NCBI RefSeq assembly: GCF_024362805.1
Contig: NZ_CP093299.1
Location: 3,256,001-3,320,000, forward strand
Direction: 5' to 3'
Origin: Salipaludibacillus sp. LMS25
GTDB taxonomy: Bacteria; Bacillota; Bacilli; Bacillales; Salisediminibacteriaceae
DNA: 64,000 bases
Below are positions 18,744-26,921 of the stretch, piece after piece (the first letter of the stretch is position 1; each line of letters starts with the position of its first letter). Below the pieces are notes generated by a model. The model was not told where the DNA came from. It did not search any database and worked only from the letters and a program-made list of their open reading frames with translations. The position numbers and the translations under genes were made by a program.

Positions 18744-18901
18744 ATAAAGCTAAGCTTCAATCAGTGGGCGTTTTCCTTCATCCCCACTGATTGTTCGTTT
18801 AACTTATGGGATCTTTAGGGGCAGTTTATCCCCCACCTAAACGTTTCGACCTTCTTAAGTTTTGAGGTGGGGGTTTTATGGCCCCTTAAGAGTGGGATAA
18901 A
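18744..18901 (-). repeat. family-1 interspersed repeat (full length)
   Basis: Minus-strand copy; ATAAAGCTAAGCTTCAATCA opens the plus-strand reading and GAGTGGGATAAA closes it. All hairpin arms are kept. Confidence 0.9.
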
Positions 18902-18937
18902 TAAATGATATCAAATGCCTACTTTTTAAAAAGGATG

Positions 18938-19050
18938 ACAGGGAAAGACGGACAGCGAAGTGTGAAACCAATGATACGAAAGGGTTTATCGCCCCATTTA
19001 GCTGAAGAGAGCCCTCGAGAAAGCGGCCGTCTGCAGCGGAAGATCAATGT
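18938..19050 (+). repeat. family-4 repeat
   Basis: GACGGACAGCGAAGTGTG, CCAATGATACGAAAGGG, ATTTAGCTGAAGAGAGCCCT and CGTCTGCAGCGGAAGATCAA. The last part is a motif I recall as widespread in Bacillaceae intergenic DNA. The order of modules matches 10960-11090. Nothing else is seen between here and 19260. Confidence 0.55.
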
Positions 19051-19326
19051 ATGAAGCGTGTCTCAGATGAAAAATCATTGTAAATACTGACATGATCATA
19101 AAACAATGAAATAAATGATTAAGTCATCCGAGTGAACAGACTAGGAAGTCATTTTAAATCGGGTTGTTACTATCCGCAATGATAACTCATTTTTATTTTT
19201 GGAAAAATTACGCCCCTTTTAAAAAACGTAAGCGGTTTAAAAACAGACAAAATATGTTCAATGTTTCACAAACTTTTTCTTGTGATCCGTGTTAAAATAA
19301 ATTTAACGAAAGGGGTTGTGATAGAT

Positions 19327-19575
19327 ATGACAACATTAACTCGAAAGCTAGAATGTGAGTGGAAATCATTTTCAACGGACACTGAAAATTATACACAGGA
19401 GACTTTTGAAACGCTCGTGGGGGATGAATTCGAAGCGATGATGTTTGAGGGAGAAGGTCAGGAAATACCTTCGTACATTTGGACAGTTAATTTTGTATGT
19501 ATCATTAAACGTAGTACCCGTATGTACAATGATATTTCTATTACTAAAATACCTCGTAACCCAGCTTGCGAGTAA
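19327..19575 (+). CDS. small conserved-looking hypothetical protein, 82 aa
   Basis: I do not recognise the family with certainty. The protein is acidic in the middle (LVGDEFEAMMFEGEGQEIP) and ends with a basic-hydrophobic strand (VNFVCIIKRSTRMYNDISI). The start ATG 19327 follows AAAGGGG. A TCACAA / TTGTGA inverted pair lies at 19266-19285 and a TAAAAT at 19293-19298, which may be an operator and a -10 box. It stands alone among repeats. Confidence 0.5.
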   Translation: MTTLTRKLECEWKSFSTDTENYTQETFETLVGDEFEAMMFEGEGQEIPSYIWTVNFVCIIKRSTRMYNDISITKIPRNPACE

Positions 19576-19739
19576 GACGGTTTGTTCAAACAAACATATG
19601 CCAGTATCTATTAAGAGGGTGTCAGTAACGTTATAAACGTCTGAACCCATTGATGCAACGTACGTACATTTTCAACGGAGAGATAGGTGGGGAAACTGTC
19701 ATCCGTTGGGTTTATCTAGTTTAAAAAGTGTCACTAAGG

Positions 19740-19770
19740 AAAACTCGTGTTGTAAAGCGCGGGTTTTTCA
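19740..19770 (+). terminator. possible terminator
   Basis: AACTCG and CGGGTT pair around about 14 bases and are followed by TTTTC. It is 165 bases after the small gene, so its client is unclear. Confidence 0.4.
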
Positions 19771-19803
19771 TGATGTTCACTGCTAATCATTGTAAATCAT
19801 TAG

Positions 19804-20222
19804 TTGCAAATAGCAGCGACTTTTGGCATCCGCATTCATATCCGCGATAGTGGCAGTCGTATGGCATTCGTTGGTGGTCGGTACCTTTTTGCGACGAGGG
19901 CTGACTTGACTACGGCTGGCTTTGCCATAAACACTGACGGCAATAAAGGGACGCGGTCGATTTATCCCTCAAATTCCTCGTCCTACAGCTATGACACGGG
20001 TCGGAAAGCATCGCAGTTTGACAATGTTCGTAATATCCGAGCGCCAGAAAGTGTAGATATTCGTGATGTTTACAGCTTGGGAGGATGGATGGTTAGCAGA
20101 GGTGCGGGCGGCAACGGGAGCCACAACTATTACCTTTCGCGGGATTAATACAGGTTCGTGGAATTACAATTTAGGGGCTTGCGGGTTCAGGATAAATCGT
20201 ATTTTTTTCTGAGCAATTCACC
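19804..20222 (+). pseudogene. frameshifted 3' fragment of an unrecognised structural-type protein
   Basis: The frame opens directly after a stop with no real start and reads Gly/Ser/Tyr-rich sequence (INTDGNKG, YPSNSSSYSYDTG, RAPESVDIRDVYSLGGW). It stops at 20148, but the +1 frame continues as FRGINTGSWNYNLGACGFRI to 20222. The join gives a typical surface or phage-tail-like C-terminal domain ending in GFR. It is N-terminally truncated and frameshifted near 20130. The family is not identified. Confidence 0.5.
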
Positions 20223-20283
20223 CCATGTCTCGTCAGACGAACCGCTAAAAGAAGAAATAACGGATAACCAGTTAGGACTGGAA

Positions 20284-20345
20284 TTCTCCTTGTAATTAGA
20301 GGTTGGACAGGACTACCAAACCTCATTATAAGGAGATTTTTTATT
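20284..20345 (+). terminator. strong stem-loop terminator
   Basis: TTCTCCTTGTAATTAGAGGTTGG pairs almost fully with CCAAACCTCATTATAAGGAGA around about ten bases and is followed by TTTTTTATTT. It ends the decayed gene at 19804-20222. Confidence 0.75.
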
Positions 20346-20445
20346 TCCAAAAAACTTGAAAATACCACTAAAACCACAACTGTTATTTATGAAATTCGTC
20401 TTGACAAATAGAAATTAATTTAATACAAAATTAATGTTGTGAAAC

Positions 20446-20603
20446 ATAAAGCTAAGCTTCAATCAGTGGGAGTTTTCATTCATCCCCCACTGATTGTTCG
20501 TTTAACTTATGGGACCTTTAGGGGCCGTTTATCCCCACCTAAACTTTTCGACCTTCTTAAAGTTTTGAGGTGGGGGTTTTACTGCCCCTTAAGAGGGGGA
20601 TAA
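20446..20603 (-). repeat. family-1 interspersed repeat (full length)
   Basis: Minus-strand copy with one uncompensated change in hairpin 1 (GGGGCCGT against ACTGCCCC). Ends and hairpin 2 are intact. Confidence 0.9.
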
Positions 20604-20661
20604 AAATGATCTAGTTTAACAATAAAGCTATTATGACAAGAAGGAGTATGGCACCATTAAA

Positions 20662-21054
20662 TTACTCCTCAACGGTATCAATATAACCGCTTACTGATTG
20701 TATCATACCGATATCAGCTAAAAATGTCACATTAACCGAACCAGAAATAGATACTTTCAAACCACTCTCTTCGTTTTTTTGTATGTTAATATTACCTCTC
20801 AAATTTTCTTTACAATAACTTACACTTAAATCTTTTATATCAAAAAAATCCAACTCTACAAACACAGTGTTGTACCTGGAATTATTCCATTTTGAAGGAG
20901 GGTTATCACCAAATTTTGGCATATTAAAATGTATTGAAACTCTTCTACCTTCATCAGTAATTTTAATGGCTGCTATACGTACATTATTAAGGTCAGGAAC
21001 GTCATCGTATAGATTTGAAATAAACTTGCTTCTTTCTAAAAAATTATACCACAT
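20662..21054 (-). CDS. Imm50-type immunity protein
   Basis: The 130-residue protein starts WYNFLERSKFISNLYDDVPD, continues NNVRIAAIKITDEGRRVSI and has NPPSKWNNSRYNTVFVELDF. These fit the Imm50 immunity family that neutralises polymorphic toxins. The ATG at 21054 is one base after the stop codon of the decayed toxin gene upstream (21056-21058), and GGGGGTG lies inside that gene's last codons, which is the classic toxin-immunity order with translational coupling. The frame is fully intact while the toxin is not. The family call is from memory of the motif pattern. Confidence 0.75.
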   Translation of the reverse strand: MWYNFLERSKFISNLYDDVPDLNNVRIAAIKITDEGRRVSIHFNMPKFGDNPPSKWNNSRYNTVFVELDFFDIKDLSVSYCKENLRGNINIQKNEESGLKVSISGSVNVTFLADIGMIQSVSGYIDTVEE

Positions 21055-21055
21055 A

Positions 21056-21892
21056 TTATACACCCCCTATTTTAATTAAAAAGGATAATGGTCTTTTTGT
21101 ATTTTCTACTTTTCCAGTACGAGGCTTATTAGCAGGTCTCTCGTTAAAATGAGGTCCTTGTCCGCCTTCTTAGTGTCCTGCACTATGATCTTGAACAATT
21201 ATTTTTTTTTCGCGATTGTTTGTATAAGGATATTCTCGAGTCATTATACCATTCCCTTTGCTATCTTTTATTACATGCCCGCCTTCATAGTCTGCATGAC
21301 GCAACTTTTTCAGGTTGTTGACTTCTTGGGATATTAGTGGCCCTTTTCGCTTCATTAAATGCTCCTTTTATACTAGGGAGATGTCCAATACCTATAGTCA
21401 CATCTGCAACATTATTGGCATTATTCACCAACTTGGCACCTTTTGACGTCCCTTTGACAGCTGCACCGCCTAGAATGGTGACATCAGCTACTGCGCGTTC
21501 TCATGGTTCTAAGCGCCGGCCTGTTAGTGGGTCGTAACCTGTGGCAGCTTCGATCCCCGCCTTTAAGTTGCCGACGACCGGAACGAAGTCAACAACCGTA
21601 TAGAGACTTGCTGCCGCATTGCCAACCGTATCAACCGCTTTTTCCACCGTGGCAGCCACAGCCGAGACTGTTTTTGACCACCACGATTTGTCCTCTTCTC
21701 CTTCTTCTACGGCTTGTTGTTCGGCTAGGCGAGCTTTCTCTGCCTCTATGGCGGCCTGTTCTGCTTCAAGTCTCGCTAGCTCCTCTGCTTCAATGGCTGC
21801 TCGCTCACCTCGAGTATCGCCAGTTCTTCTCTCCTTGGATCAATCGTCGATTTAATTTCCGTTGAGCGCTCATTTAACACCTTAGTCAGCGT
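21056..21892 (-). pseudogene. decayed polymorphic toxin (pretoxin linker plus nuclease-like C-terminal domain)
   Basis: Joined across frames, the minus strand reads an Ala/Glu-rich coiled coil (RLEAEQAAIEAEKARLAEQQ), a WWSK segment, a hydrophobic pretoxin-type stretch (VVDFVPVVGNLKAGIEAATG, YDPLTGRRLEP), then a C-terminal domain with HADYEGGHVI, REYPYTNN, VQDHSAGH and GGQGPHFNERP, typical of HNH/endonuclease-VII-like toxin tips. Damage: a frameshift near 21810, TGG to TGA at 21501-21503, a frameshift near 21320-21345, and an in-frame TAA at 21170-21172. The N-terminal secretion domain (LXG or similar) is missing. The immunity gene at 20662-21054 follows at once. Confidence 0.8.
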
Positions 21893-22355
21893 ACTATGGG
21901 TGGGGAAAAGAAATATCTAGAATAATAAACCTCAATTTTTAATACGATAGGCTTTAAAAAGTGGTTGAAAAACTTGAAAAGGCTATCCACTAATTAGTTG
22001 CATGATTCACCTTTAAAATGGTGGTTTGCTTTAAGGGATTTGTTTAATCAATTATGCAAGTGGATTTAGAAAAGCTCGTCAATAATAAGCTTCAGGATAG
22101 GGGGATGAAAAAAGCAGGTTTTGCCTCTTGTAAACTGTAACAAAGGGGCTTTGAGCTAGCCCCTTAGTGACCATTTTTATCACCTTTAGGAGATAGGCAG
22201 TAGTTTTTAATCTTTAAATGTTCGGTTATAGACCTCACTTGAGGCGCATAGCGTAGGGGAGACGTTTAATCAGATGGCGTCTCGAAGCCATCTGATTTCG
22301 CGATGTTTCAGCTTAATAAAACGAGTTCGCCGATAGGCATGCGATATAGATTGGG
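21893..22355. other. intergenic region with stem-loop and family-3 repeat
   Basis: No gene is seen. A stem-loop at 22143-22166 pairs AAGGGGCT with AGCCCCTT around TTGAGCT. At 22268-22297 an 11-bp perfect stem AATCAGATGGC / GCCATCTGATT is followed by CGATGTTTCAGCTTAATAAA and ACGAGTTCGCC, which is the best copy of the family-3 repeat. Confidence 0.6.
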
Positions 22356-22625
22356 TTAACGAATTGAAAAAGCTTGTTCCCCTTCAACAACGTCAATTTC
22401 TTTTTTATATAAGCTTGTCACTTTAGCTGGGAATTTAACGTTTTTTAAAGCGGATAAAAATGCTTCCACTGTCTCAGGTTCACCTTGTACTTCTAATTCG
22501 ACAGAACCGTCCATCTTATTTTTTACCCAGCCGCTTACATCATATTCTGAGGCTTTCATTTGTGTATTAAAACGAAAGCCAACCCCTTGAACATTTCCGT
22601 CTACACTTACATGGTATCGTTGCAT
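22356..22625 (-). CDS. acyP: acylphosphatase
   Basis: It hydrolyses carboxyl-phosphate bonds in small acyl phosphates. At 89 residues it is the usual size. The N-terminal VQGVGFRFNTQ carries the catalytic Arg and GWVKNKMDGSVE the catalytic Asn. I start it at the second ATG (22625), six bases after GGAGGA; the first ATG touches the ribosome binding site. It is a single gene between repeats. Confidence 0.92.
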   Translation of the reverse strand: MQRYHVSVDGNVQGVGFRFNTQMKASEYDVSGWVKNKMDGSVELEVQGEPETVEAFLSALKNVKFPAKVTSLYKKEIDVVEGEQAFSIR

Positions 22626-22705
22626 CGTCATTCCTCCTAATTAAATCAAAAAGTGTTTTAATAGTGGTATTCCCTTGACGTATGGCCTCGAATCCTAAAA
22701 TAAAG

Positions 22706-22860
22706 ATAAAGCTAAGCTTCAATCAGTGGGAGTTTTCCGTCATCCCCCACTGATTGTTCGTTTAACTTATGGGACCTTTAGGGGCAGTTTATCCCCCACC
22801 TAAACTTTTCGGCCTAAGTTTTGAGGTGGAGGTTTTACTGCCCCTTAAGAGTGGGATAAA
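22706..22860 (-). repeat. family-1 interspersed repeat (full length)
   Basis: Minus-strand copy; a few bases are lost in the hairpin-1 loop (GGCCTAAGTT in place of GACCTTCTTAAGTT). It ends 40 bases before the -35 box of the arsenic operon. Confidence 0.9.
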
Positions 22861-22900
22861 ATATGTTACACGATCTTAACAATCTTTTTAGCACAAGTAA

Positions 22901-22929
22901 TTGAATATATAATAAAATACTTATATAAT
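22901..22929 (+). promoter_or_regulatory. sigma-A promoter of the arsenic operon
   Basis: TTGAAT at 22901-22906 and TATAAT at 22924-22929 are separated by 17 bases, which is close to consensus. The first gene's GGAGGG and ATG follow at 22952 and 22965. Confidence 0.8.
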
Positions 22930-22931
22930 GG

Positions 22932-22948
22932 GATTGTTATATACAATC
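22932..22948. promoter_or_regulatory. candidate repressor operator of the arsenic operon
   Basis: GATTGT and ACAATC are perfect 6-base arms around TATAT. The palindrome covers the expected transcription start, three bases after the -10 box, so a bound repressor of the ArsR type would block initiation. No arsR gene lies in the window near it. Confidence 0.65.
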
Positions 22949-22964
22949 AAAGGAGGGATTTATT

Positions 22965-23246
22965 ATGATTATAACAAATGAAGCGAAAGACTATTTACTA
23001 AAAGTATTGAAAGAAAATCATGCTAACTCTATTAAGGTGTATGATACAGGGGGAGGCTGCTGTGGTCCAGCTATCGGCATAGCCCTTGATAAACCAGGAG
23101 AAGATGACATCGTGGAAGAGGTTAATTCTATTCAAGTGGCCTTTGAAAAAGCGATTTATTATGATACGAAAAAAGCGACGATTGACTTGCAACAGGGTGA
23201 TGAAGGGGAAGGACTTATCCTCAAGGGTATAACAGAATCTTGTTAA
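22965..23246 (+). CDS. HesB/IscA-like small protein of the arsenic operon
   Basis: A 93-residue protein resembling the HesB/IscA beta fold (start MIITNEAKDYLLKVL, end KGITESC). Cysteines 32 and 33 in TGGGCCGPAIG and a C-terminal Cys93 could bind a metal or an iron-sulfur cluster; the IscA CxC tail is not present. It is the first gene after the promoter and lies 33 bases before arsD, so it is part of the arsenic operon and may handle arsenite or repair clusters. That role is inferred. Confidence 0.7.
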   Translation: MIITNEAKDYLLKVLKENHANSIKVYDTGGGCCGPAIGIALDKPGEDDIVEEVNSIQVAFEKAIYYDTKKATIDLQQGDEGEGLILKGITESC

Positions 23247-23279
23247 GCATCGTTTAAGAACTTGAAAGGGGGGCTTTAG

Positions 23280-23645
23280 ATGAAGGTAAGCATTCAATTA
23301 TTCGACCCTGCATTATGTTGTCCAACGGGTGTTTGCGGGCCAAACGTGGATCCAGAACTGACACGCATCTCTCGTACAGTCATGAAGCTGGTAAAGGAAG
23401 GATACGATGTGAGTCGGTATAATCTTGCTCAAGAAGCAGAACACTTTGCAGCGAATAAAGAGATAATGGCCCTATTGGAAAGCGATGGTCCAGAAGCGCT
23501 TCCTGCTACCGTTGTTAATGGAGCGCTCGCATTAAAAGGGCGCTACCCTACTGCCGCTGAGTTTGCTGAATGGCTCAACATAGATGAAACAGACATTCAA
23601 GTTAATCTTCCCAAAAAAACATTATCTATCACGCCCATGAAATAA
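23280..23645 (+). CDS. arsD: arsenite metallochaperone ArsD
   Basis: ArsD passes arsenite to the ArsA ATPase and can act as a weak repressor. The N-terminal FDPALCCPTGVCG puts Cys13, Cys14 and Cys19 in the same relation as Cys12, Cys13 and Cys18 of the E. coli plasmid ArsD. At 121 residues it is full length; the extra C-terminal vicinal cysteines of some ArsD are absent. AAAGGGGGG lies 8 bases upstream. It sits 21 bases before arsA. Confidence 0.93.
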   Translation: MKVSIQLFDPALCCPTGVCGPNVDPELTRISRTVMKLVKEGYDVSRYNLAQEAEHFAANKEIMALLESDGPEALPATVVNGALALKGRYPTAAEFAEWLNIDETDIQVNLPKKTLSITPMK

Positions 23646-23666
23646 CGCTGTAAAGGAGTAATCCAA

Positions 23667-25439
23667 ATGAATAGGTTGAAGCCTGAAGCTATTACTAACG
23701 TTCGCCATTTATTTTTTACAGGCAAAGGTGGAGTTGGAAAAACGTCAACGGCATGTGCGACGGCAGTGGCTCTTGCTGATCAAGGAAAGAAAGTGCTGAT
23801 AGTGAGTACTGATCCCGCGTCTAATTTACAGGATGTGTTTCGGGTTAAGCTTGAAAATAAACCGACTAAAGTGAAAGACGTGCCGAATTTATATGCAGCG
23901 AATCTTGATCCAGAGCAAGCAGCGAAAGATTACCGAGAAAAGATGGTTGGCCCCTATCGAGGTCAATTACCTGAGTCAGCTTTAAAAAGTATGGAGGAAC
24001 AGCTTTCAGGGGCTTGTACGGTAGAAATAGCTGCATTTGATGAATTTACTACTTTGTTGACTGATGACGATACGGTGGCTCAGTTTGATCATATTATTTT
24101 TGATACAGCTCCTACAGGTCACACGTTGCGGTTGTTACAGCTCCCTTCAGCATGGACTGATTTTTTAGCAACAAATAAATCTGGTGCTTCCTGCCTTGGC
24201 CCGTTGGCTGGATTAGAAAACAAGAAAGCCCTTTATGCTAAAACTGTCGAAGCACTTGCAAATAAGAAAGAGACTTTGCTCCTCCTTGTCTCCCGCCCAG
24301 ATAAATCGTCACTTAACGAAGCGGCTAGAGCGGGAAGAGAATTATCCCAAATAGGGATTAACAACCAACAACTAATTATAAATGGTGTATTTGAGCGACA
24401 GTCTCATGATGAAGTAGCTGTGGCGTTTGCGAAAAAGCAGGAAGATGCGCTGGCAGAAATGCCCCCTTTTTTACACGATATACCAACTCATTACATTCCT
24501 CTCGTGCCGTTTAACATAACTGGTATTGACGCGTTACGTGATATATTCAATTCACATAATAAGCAACGAGAAATGGATGTGGATGTTCAGGTGGAAGGGT
24601 TATGTCCTCTAGCTCATCTCGTAACGGACCTTGAGATGAAGGGGCAAGGTGTGATGATGACGATGGGAAAAGGTGGTGTTGGTAAAACAACGATTGCAGC
24701 AGCCATCGCGTTAGAACTAACTCGGCGTGGGCACAAAGTTCACTTAACGACAACGGACCCAGCCGATCATTTGTCCCATGTGTTACAAGGAGAGTCTCCA
24801 TTAATAGGGGAATTAAACGTCAGTCGTATTGATCCAGAAGTGGAAGTGGCCCGTTATAAACAGCAGGCTCTTGAGGGGGTTAGCGCTGATTTAACGGAAG
24901 AGGAACTCGCTTATATGAAAGAGGATCTTGAGTCTCCGTGCACTGAAGAAATTGCCGTTTTTCGTGCTTTTGCAAATGTGGTAGCAGAAGCAGAGGACAG
25001 CTTTGTGATTATTGATACGGCTCCTACAGGCCATACGCTTCTATTGCTTGATGCAGCTGAATCATTTCATCGTGAAGTAGAACGAAGTAGCGGGGACCTT
25101 CCTGAACCTGTTAAGGCATTGCTACCGAAATTGCGTGATCCGAACAACACGTTAGTGACGTTAGTGACGTTACCTGAAGCGACACCAGTTTATGAAGCGA
25201 GCAGATTACAAGATGATCTTCAGAGGGCCGGTATTACACCATTTGCATGGGTCATGAATCAAAGTTTACAAGTGAGCAAAACCGTAGACCCTATTTTAAA
25301 AGGTCGAGCGGTATCCGAACATCGTTGGATGAGGAAAGTGAAAGAATTATCTTCGCGTACAGCGCTCGTACCATGGCAGGAAGAACAGGTAGTGGGTGAT
25401 AAACAATTGAAAAAGCTGCTAACGCTCTCAGACGTTTAA
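23667..25439 (+). CDS. arsA: arsenite-activated ATPase ArsA (two-domain)
   Basis: It powers arsenite efflux from the inner face of the membrane. At 590 residues it has both ATPase halves: GKGGVGKTS at residues 19-27 and GKGGVGKTT at 334-342, each followed by DTAPTGHTL. Metal-site cysteines are visible at 117 (SGACTVE), 176 (GASCLGPL) and 425 (ESPCTEE). The partner chaperone is just upstream and the efflux carrier downstream. Start ATG 23667 follows AAAGGAG. Confidence 0.95.
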   Translation: MNRLKPEAITNVRHLFFTGKGGVGKTSTACATAVALADQGKKVLIVSTDPASNLQDVFRVKLENKPTKVKDVPNLYAANLDPEQAAKDYREKMVGPYRGQLPESALKSMEEQLSGACTVEIAAFDEFTTLLTDDDTVAQFDHIIFDTAPTGHTLRLLQLPSAWTDFLATNKSGASCLGPLAGLENKKALYAKTVEALANKKETLLLLVSRPDKSSLNEAARAGRELSQIGINNQQLIINGVFERQSHDEVAVAFAKKQEDALAEMPPFLHDIPTHYIPLVPFNITGIDALRDIFNSHNKQREMDVDVQVEGLCPLAHLVTDLEMKGQGVMMTMGKGGVGKTTIAAAIALELTRRGHKVHLTTTDPADHLSHVLQGESPLIGELNVSRIDPEVEVARYKQQALEGVSADLTEEELAYMKEDLESPCTEEIAVFRAFANVVAEAEDSFVIIDTAPTGHTLLLLDAAESFHREVERSSGDLPEPVKALLPKLRDPNNTLVTLVTLPEATPVYEASRLQDDLQRAGITPFAWVMNQSLQVSKTVDPILKGRAVSEHRWMRKVKELSSRTALVPWQEEQVVGDKQLKKLLTLSDV

Positions 25440-25612
25440 TGGGCTTGACCTAGTTGTTCATGACTAACGCTTTACTATAGGAAAAAGGTTATTGAATGGA
25501 CGTTGAGCCATTTGTGTGAAAAAGTGGACAATGAGTATGATGAGAGCAACGGCTCCTACTAATTGGGGCCTTCATTGTGCTATCAGTTAAAGATATATGG
25601 AGGGAGTTATTA

Positions 25613-26692
25613 ATGAGTAAAGACGTGGAAGAAACAGCAGGGAAAGGCATTAGTTTTTTTGAAAGGTATTTATCTGTCTGGGTGATTATATGTATCATTG
25701 CGGGCGTAGCCGTTGGACAATTTCTTCCGGTTATACCTGATACACTTAGTCGCTTTGAATATGCACAAGTATCCATTCCTGTCGCCATTTTAATTTGGCT
25801 GATGATTTATCCAATGATGGCCCAAATCGATTTTACTAGTATTACCGATGCAGGACGTAAACCAAAAGGGCTTATCGTCACGTTAGTTGTTAACTGGCTG
25901 ATCAAACCGTTTACGATGTTTTTCTTTGCATGGCTTTTCTTCCGAGTTGTATTTGCCCCGTTCATTCCAGAGTCGCTTGCCACAGAATATATTGCAGGGG
26001 CCGTTTTATTAGGGGCTGCCCCTTGTACGGCCATGGTATTTGTATGGAGCTATTTGACGAAGGGGAATGCCAGTTACACACTCGTTCAAGTATCAGTGAA
26101 CGATCTTATTATGATCTTTGCTTACGGGCCGATCGTCATGCTCCTACTTCGTATTAACAATGTGGTCATTCCGTTTGATACGATTTTCTTATCTATCGTC
26201 TTATTTATAATAATCCCGTTAGCCGCAGGATACGTATCACGGGTAGTACTTATTAAACGCAAAGGTTTAGAGTGGTTTGAGAACGTCTATTTAAAAGCCG
26301 CTGGAAAATTTACGATAGTCGGCTTATTATTAACGTTAATCATTTTATTCTCATTCCAAGGAGAAGTGATTATTAATAACCCACTTCATATCCTATTAAT
26401 TGCTGTGCCTCTGATTATACAGACATTATTTATATTCGTAATCGCCTACTTATGGGCAAAAACGTGGCGCATTGAACATAGTGTCGCGGCACCAGCGGCT
26501 ATGATCGGCACGAGTAACTTTTTCGAGCTAGCAGTGGCAGTAGCGATCGCTCTATTCGGACTGAATTCAGGGGCCGCACTCGTCACAGTAGTCGGTGTCC
26601 TCGTAGAAGTACCTTTAATGTTATTTTTAGTACGAATTGCAAATAATACAAGAGGCTGGTTTCCCGCTGAACCACAGCTCGTTAAAAAATAG
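25613..26692 (+). CDS. acr3: ACR3-family arsenite efflux permease
   Basis: A carrier of 359 residues with ten hydrophobic segments. It starts SFFERYLSVWVIICIIAGVA, and AAPCTAMVFVWS holds the conserved Cys138 required for arsenite transport. The C-terminal half has the conserved GTSNFFELAVAVA. I start it at ATG 25613 after GGAGGGAG; an upstream start would add 12 unlikely residues. The gap after arsA is 170 bases, longer than between the other genes, but no terminator is seen in it. Confidence 0.93.
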   Translation: MSKDVEETAGKGISFFERYLSVWVIICIIAGVAVGQFLPVIPDTLSRFEYAQVSIPVAILIWLMIYPMMAQIDFTSITDAGRKPKGLIVTLVVNWLIKPFTMFFFAWLFFRVVFAPFIPESLATEYIAGAVLLGAAPCTAMVFVWSYLTKGNASYTLVQVSVNDLIMIFAYGPIVMLLLRINNVVIPFDTIFLSIVLFIIIPLAAGYVSRVVLIKRKGLEWFENVYLKAAGKFTIVGLLLTLIILFSFQGEVIINNPLHILLIAVPLIIQTLFIFVIAYLWAKTWRIEHSVAAPAAMIGTSNFFELAVAVAIALFGLNSGAALVTVVGVLVEVPLMLFLVRIANNTRGWFPAEPQLVKK

Positions 26693-26708
26693 CGTTATAA
26701 CGACAAAG

Positions 26709-26742
26709 AAGCTAACCTATAACGGTGGCTTCTTTTTCATTG
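26709..26742 (+). terminator. terminator of the arsenic operon
   Basis: AGAAGCTAACC and GGTGGCTTCT pair around TATAAC with a single bulge and are followed by TTTTC. Confidence 0.8.
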
Positions 26743-26921
26743 GAATTGCTAGCACTGACATTTAACGCTCGCTCATGGACGTCCTCTCCGTGTTTTTCAC
26801 CAAATCAATGGGTCGAGACTTTCGTATAAGGAAACAGAAAATGATCACATTTTACCAGTTGTAAGCTCTCTTATTCTGCTATAATAAATAGAAGAGTTAT
26901 ATAGAGATAGGACTGTTGCAA

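Noticed and set aside
21337..21865. Plus-strand open frames over the toxin remnant
   Set aside because: They are shadows; the minus strand reads recognisable pretoxin and nuclease-like motifs through frameshifts.
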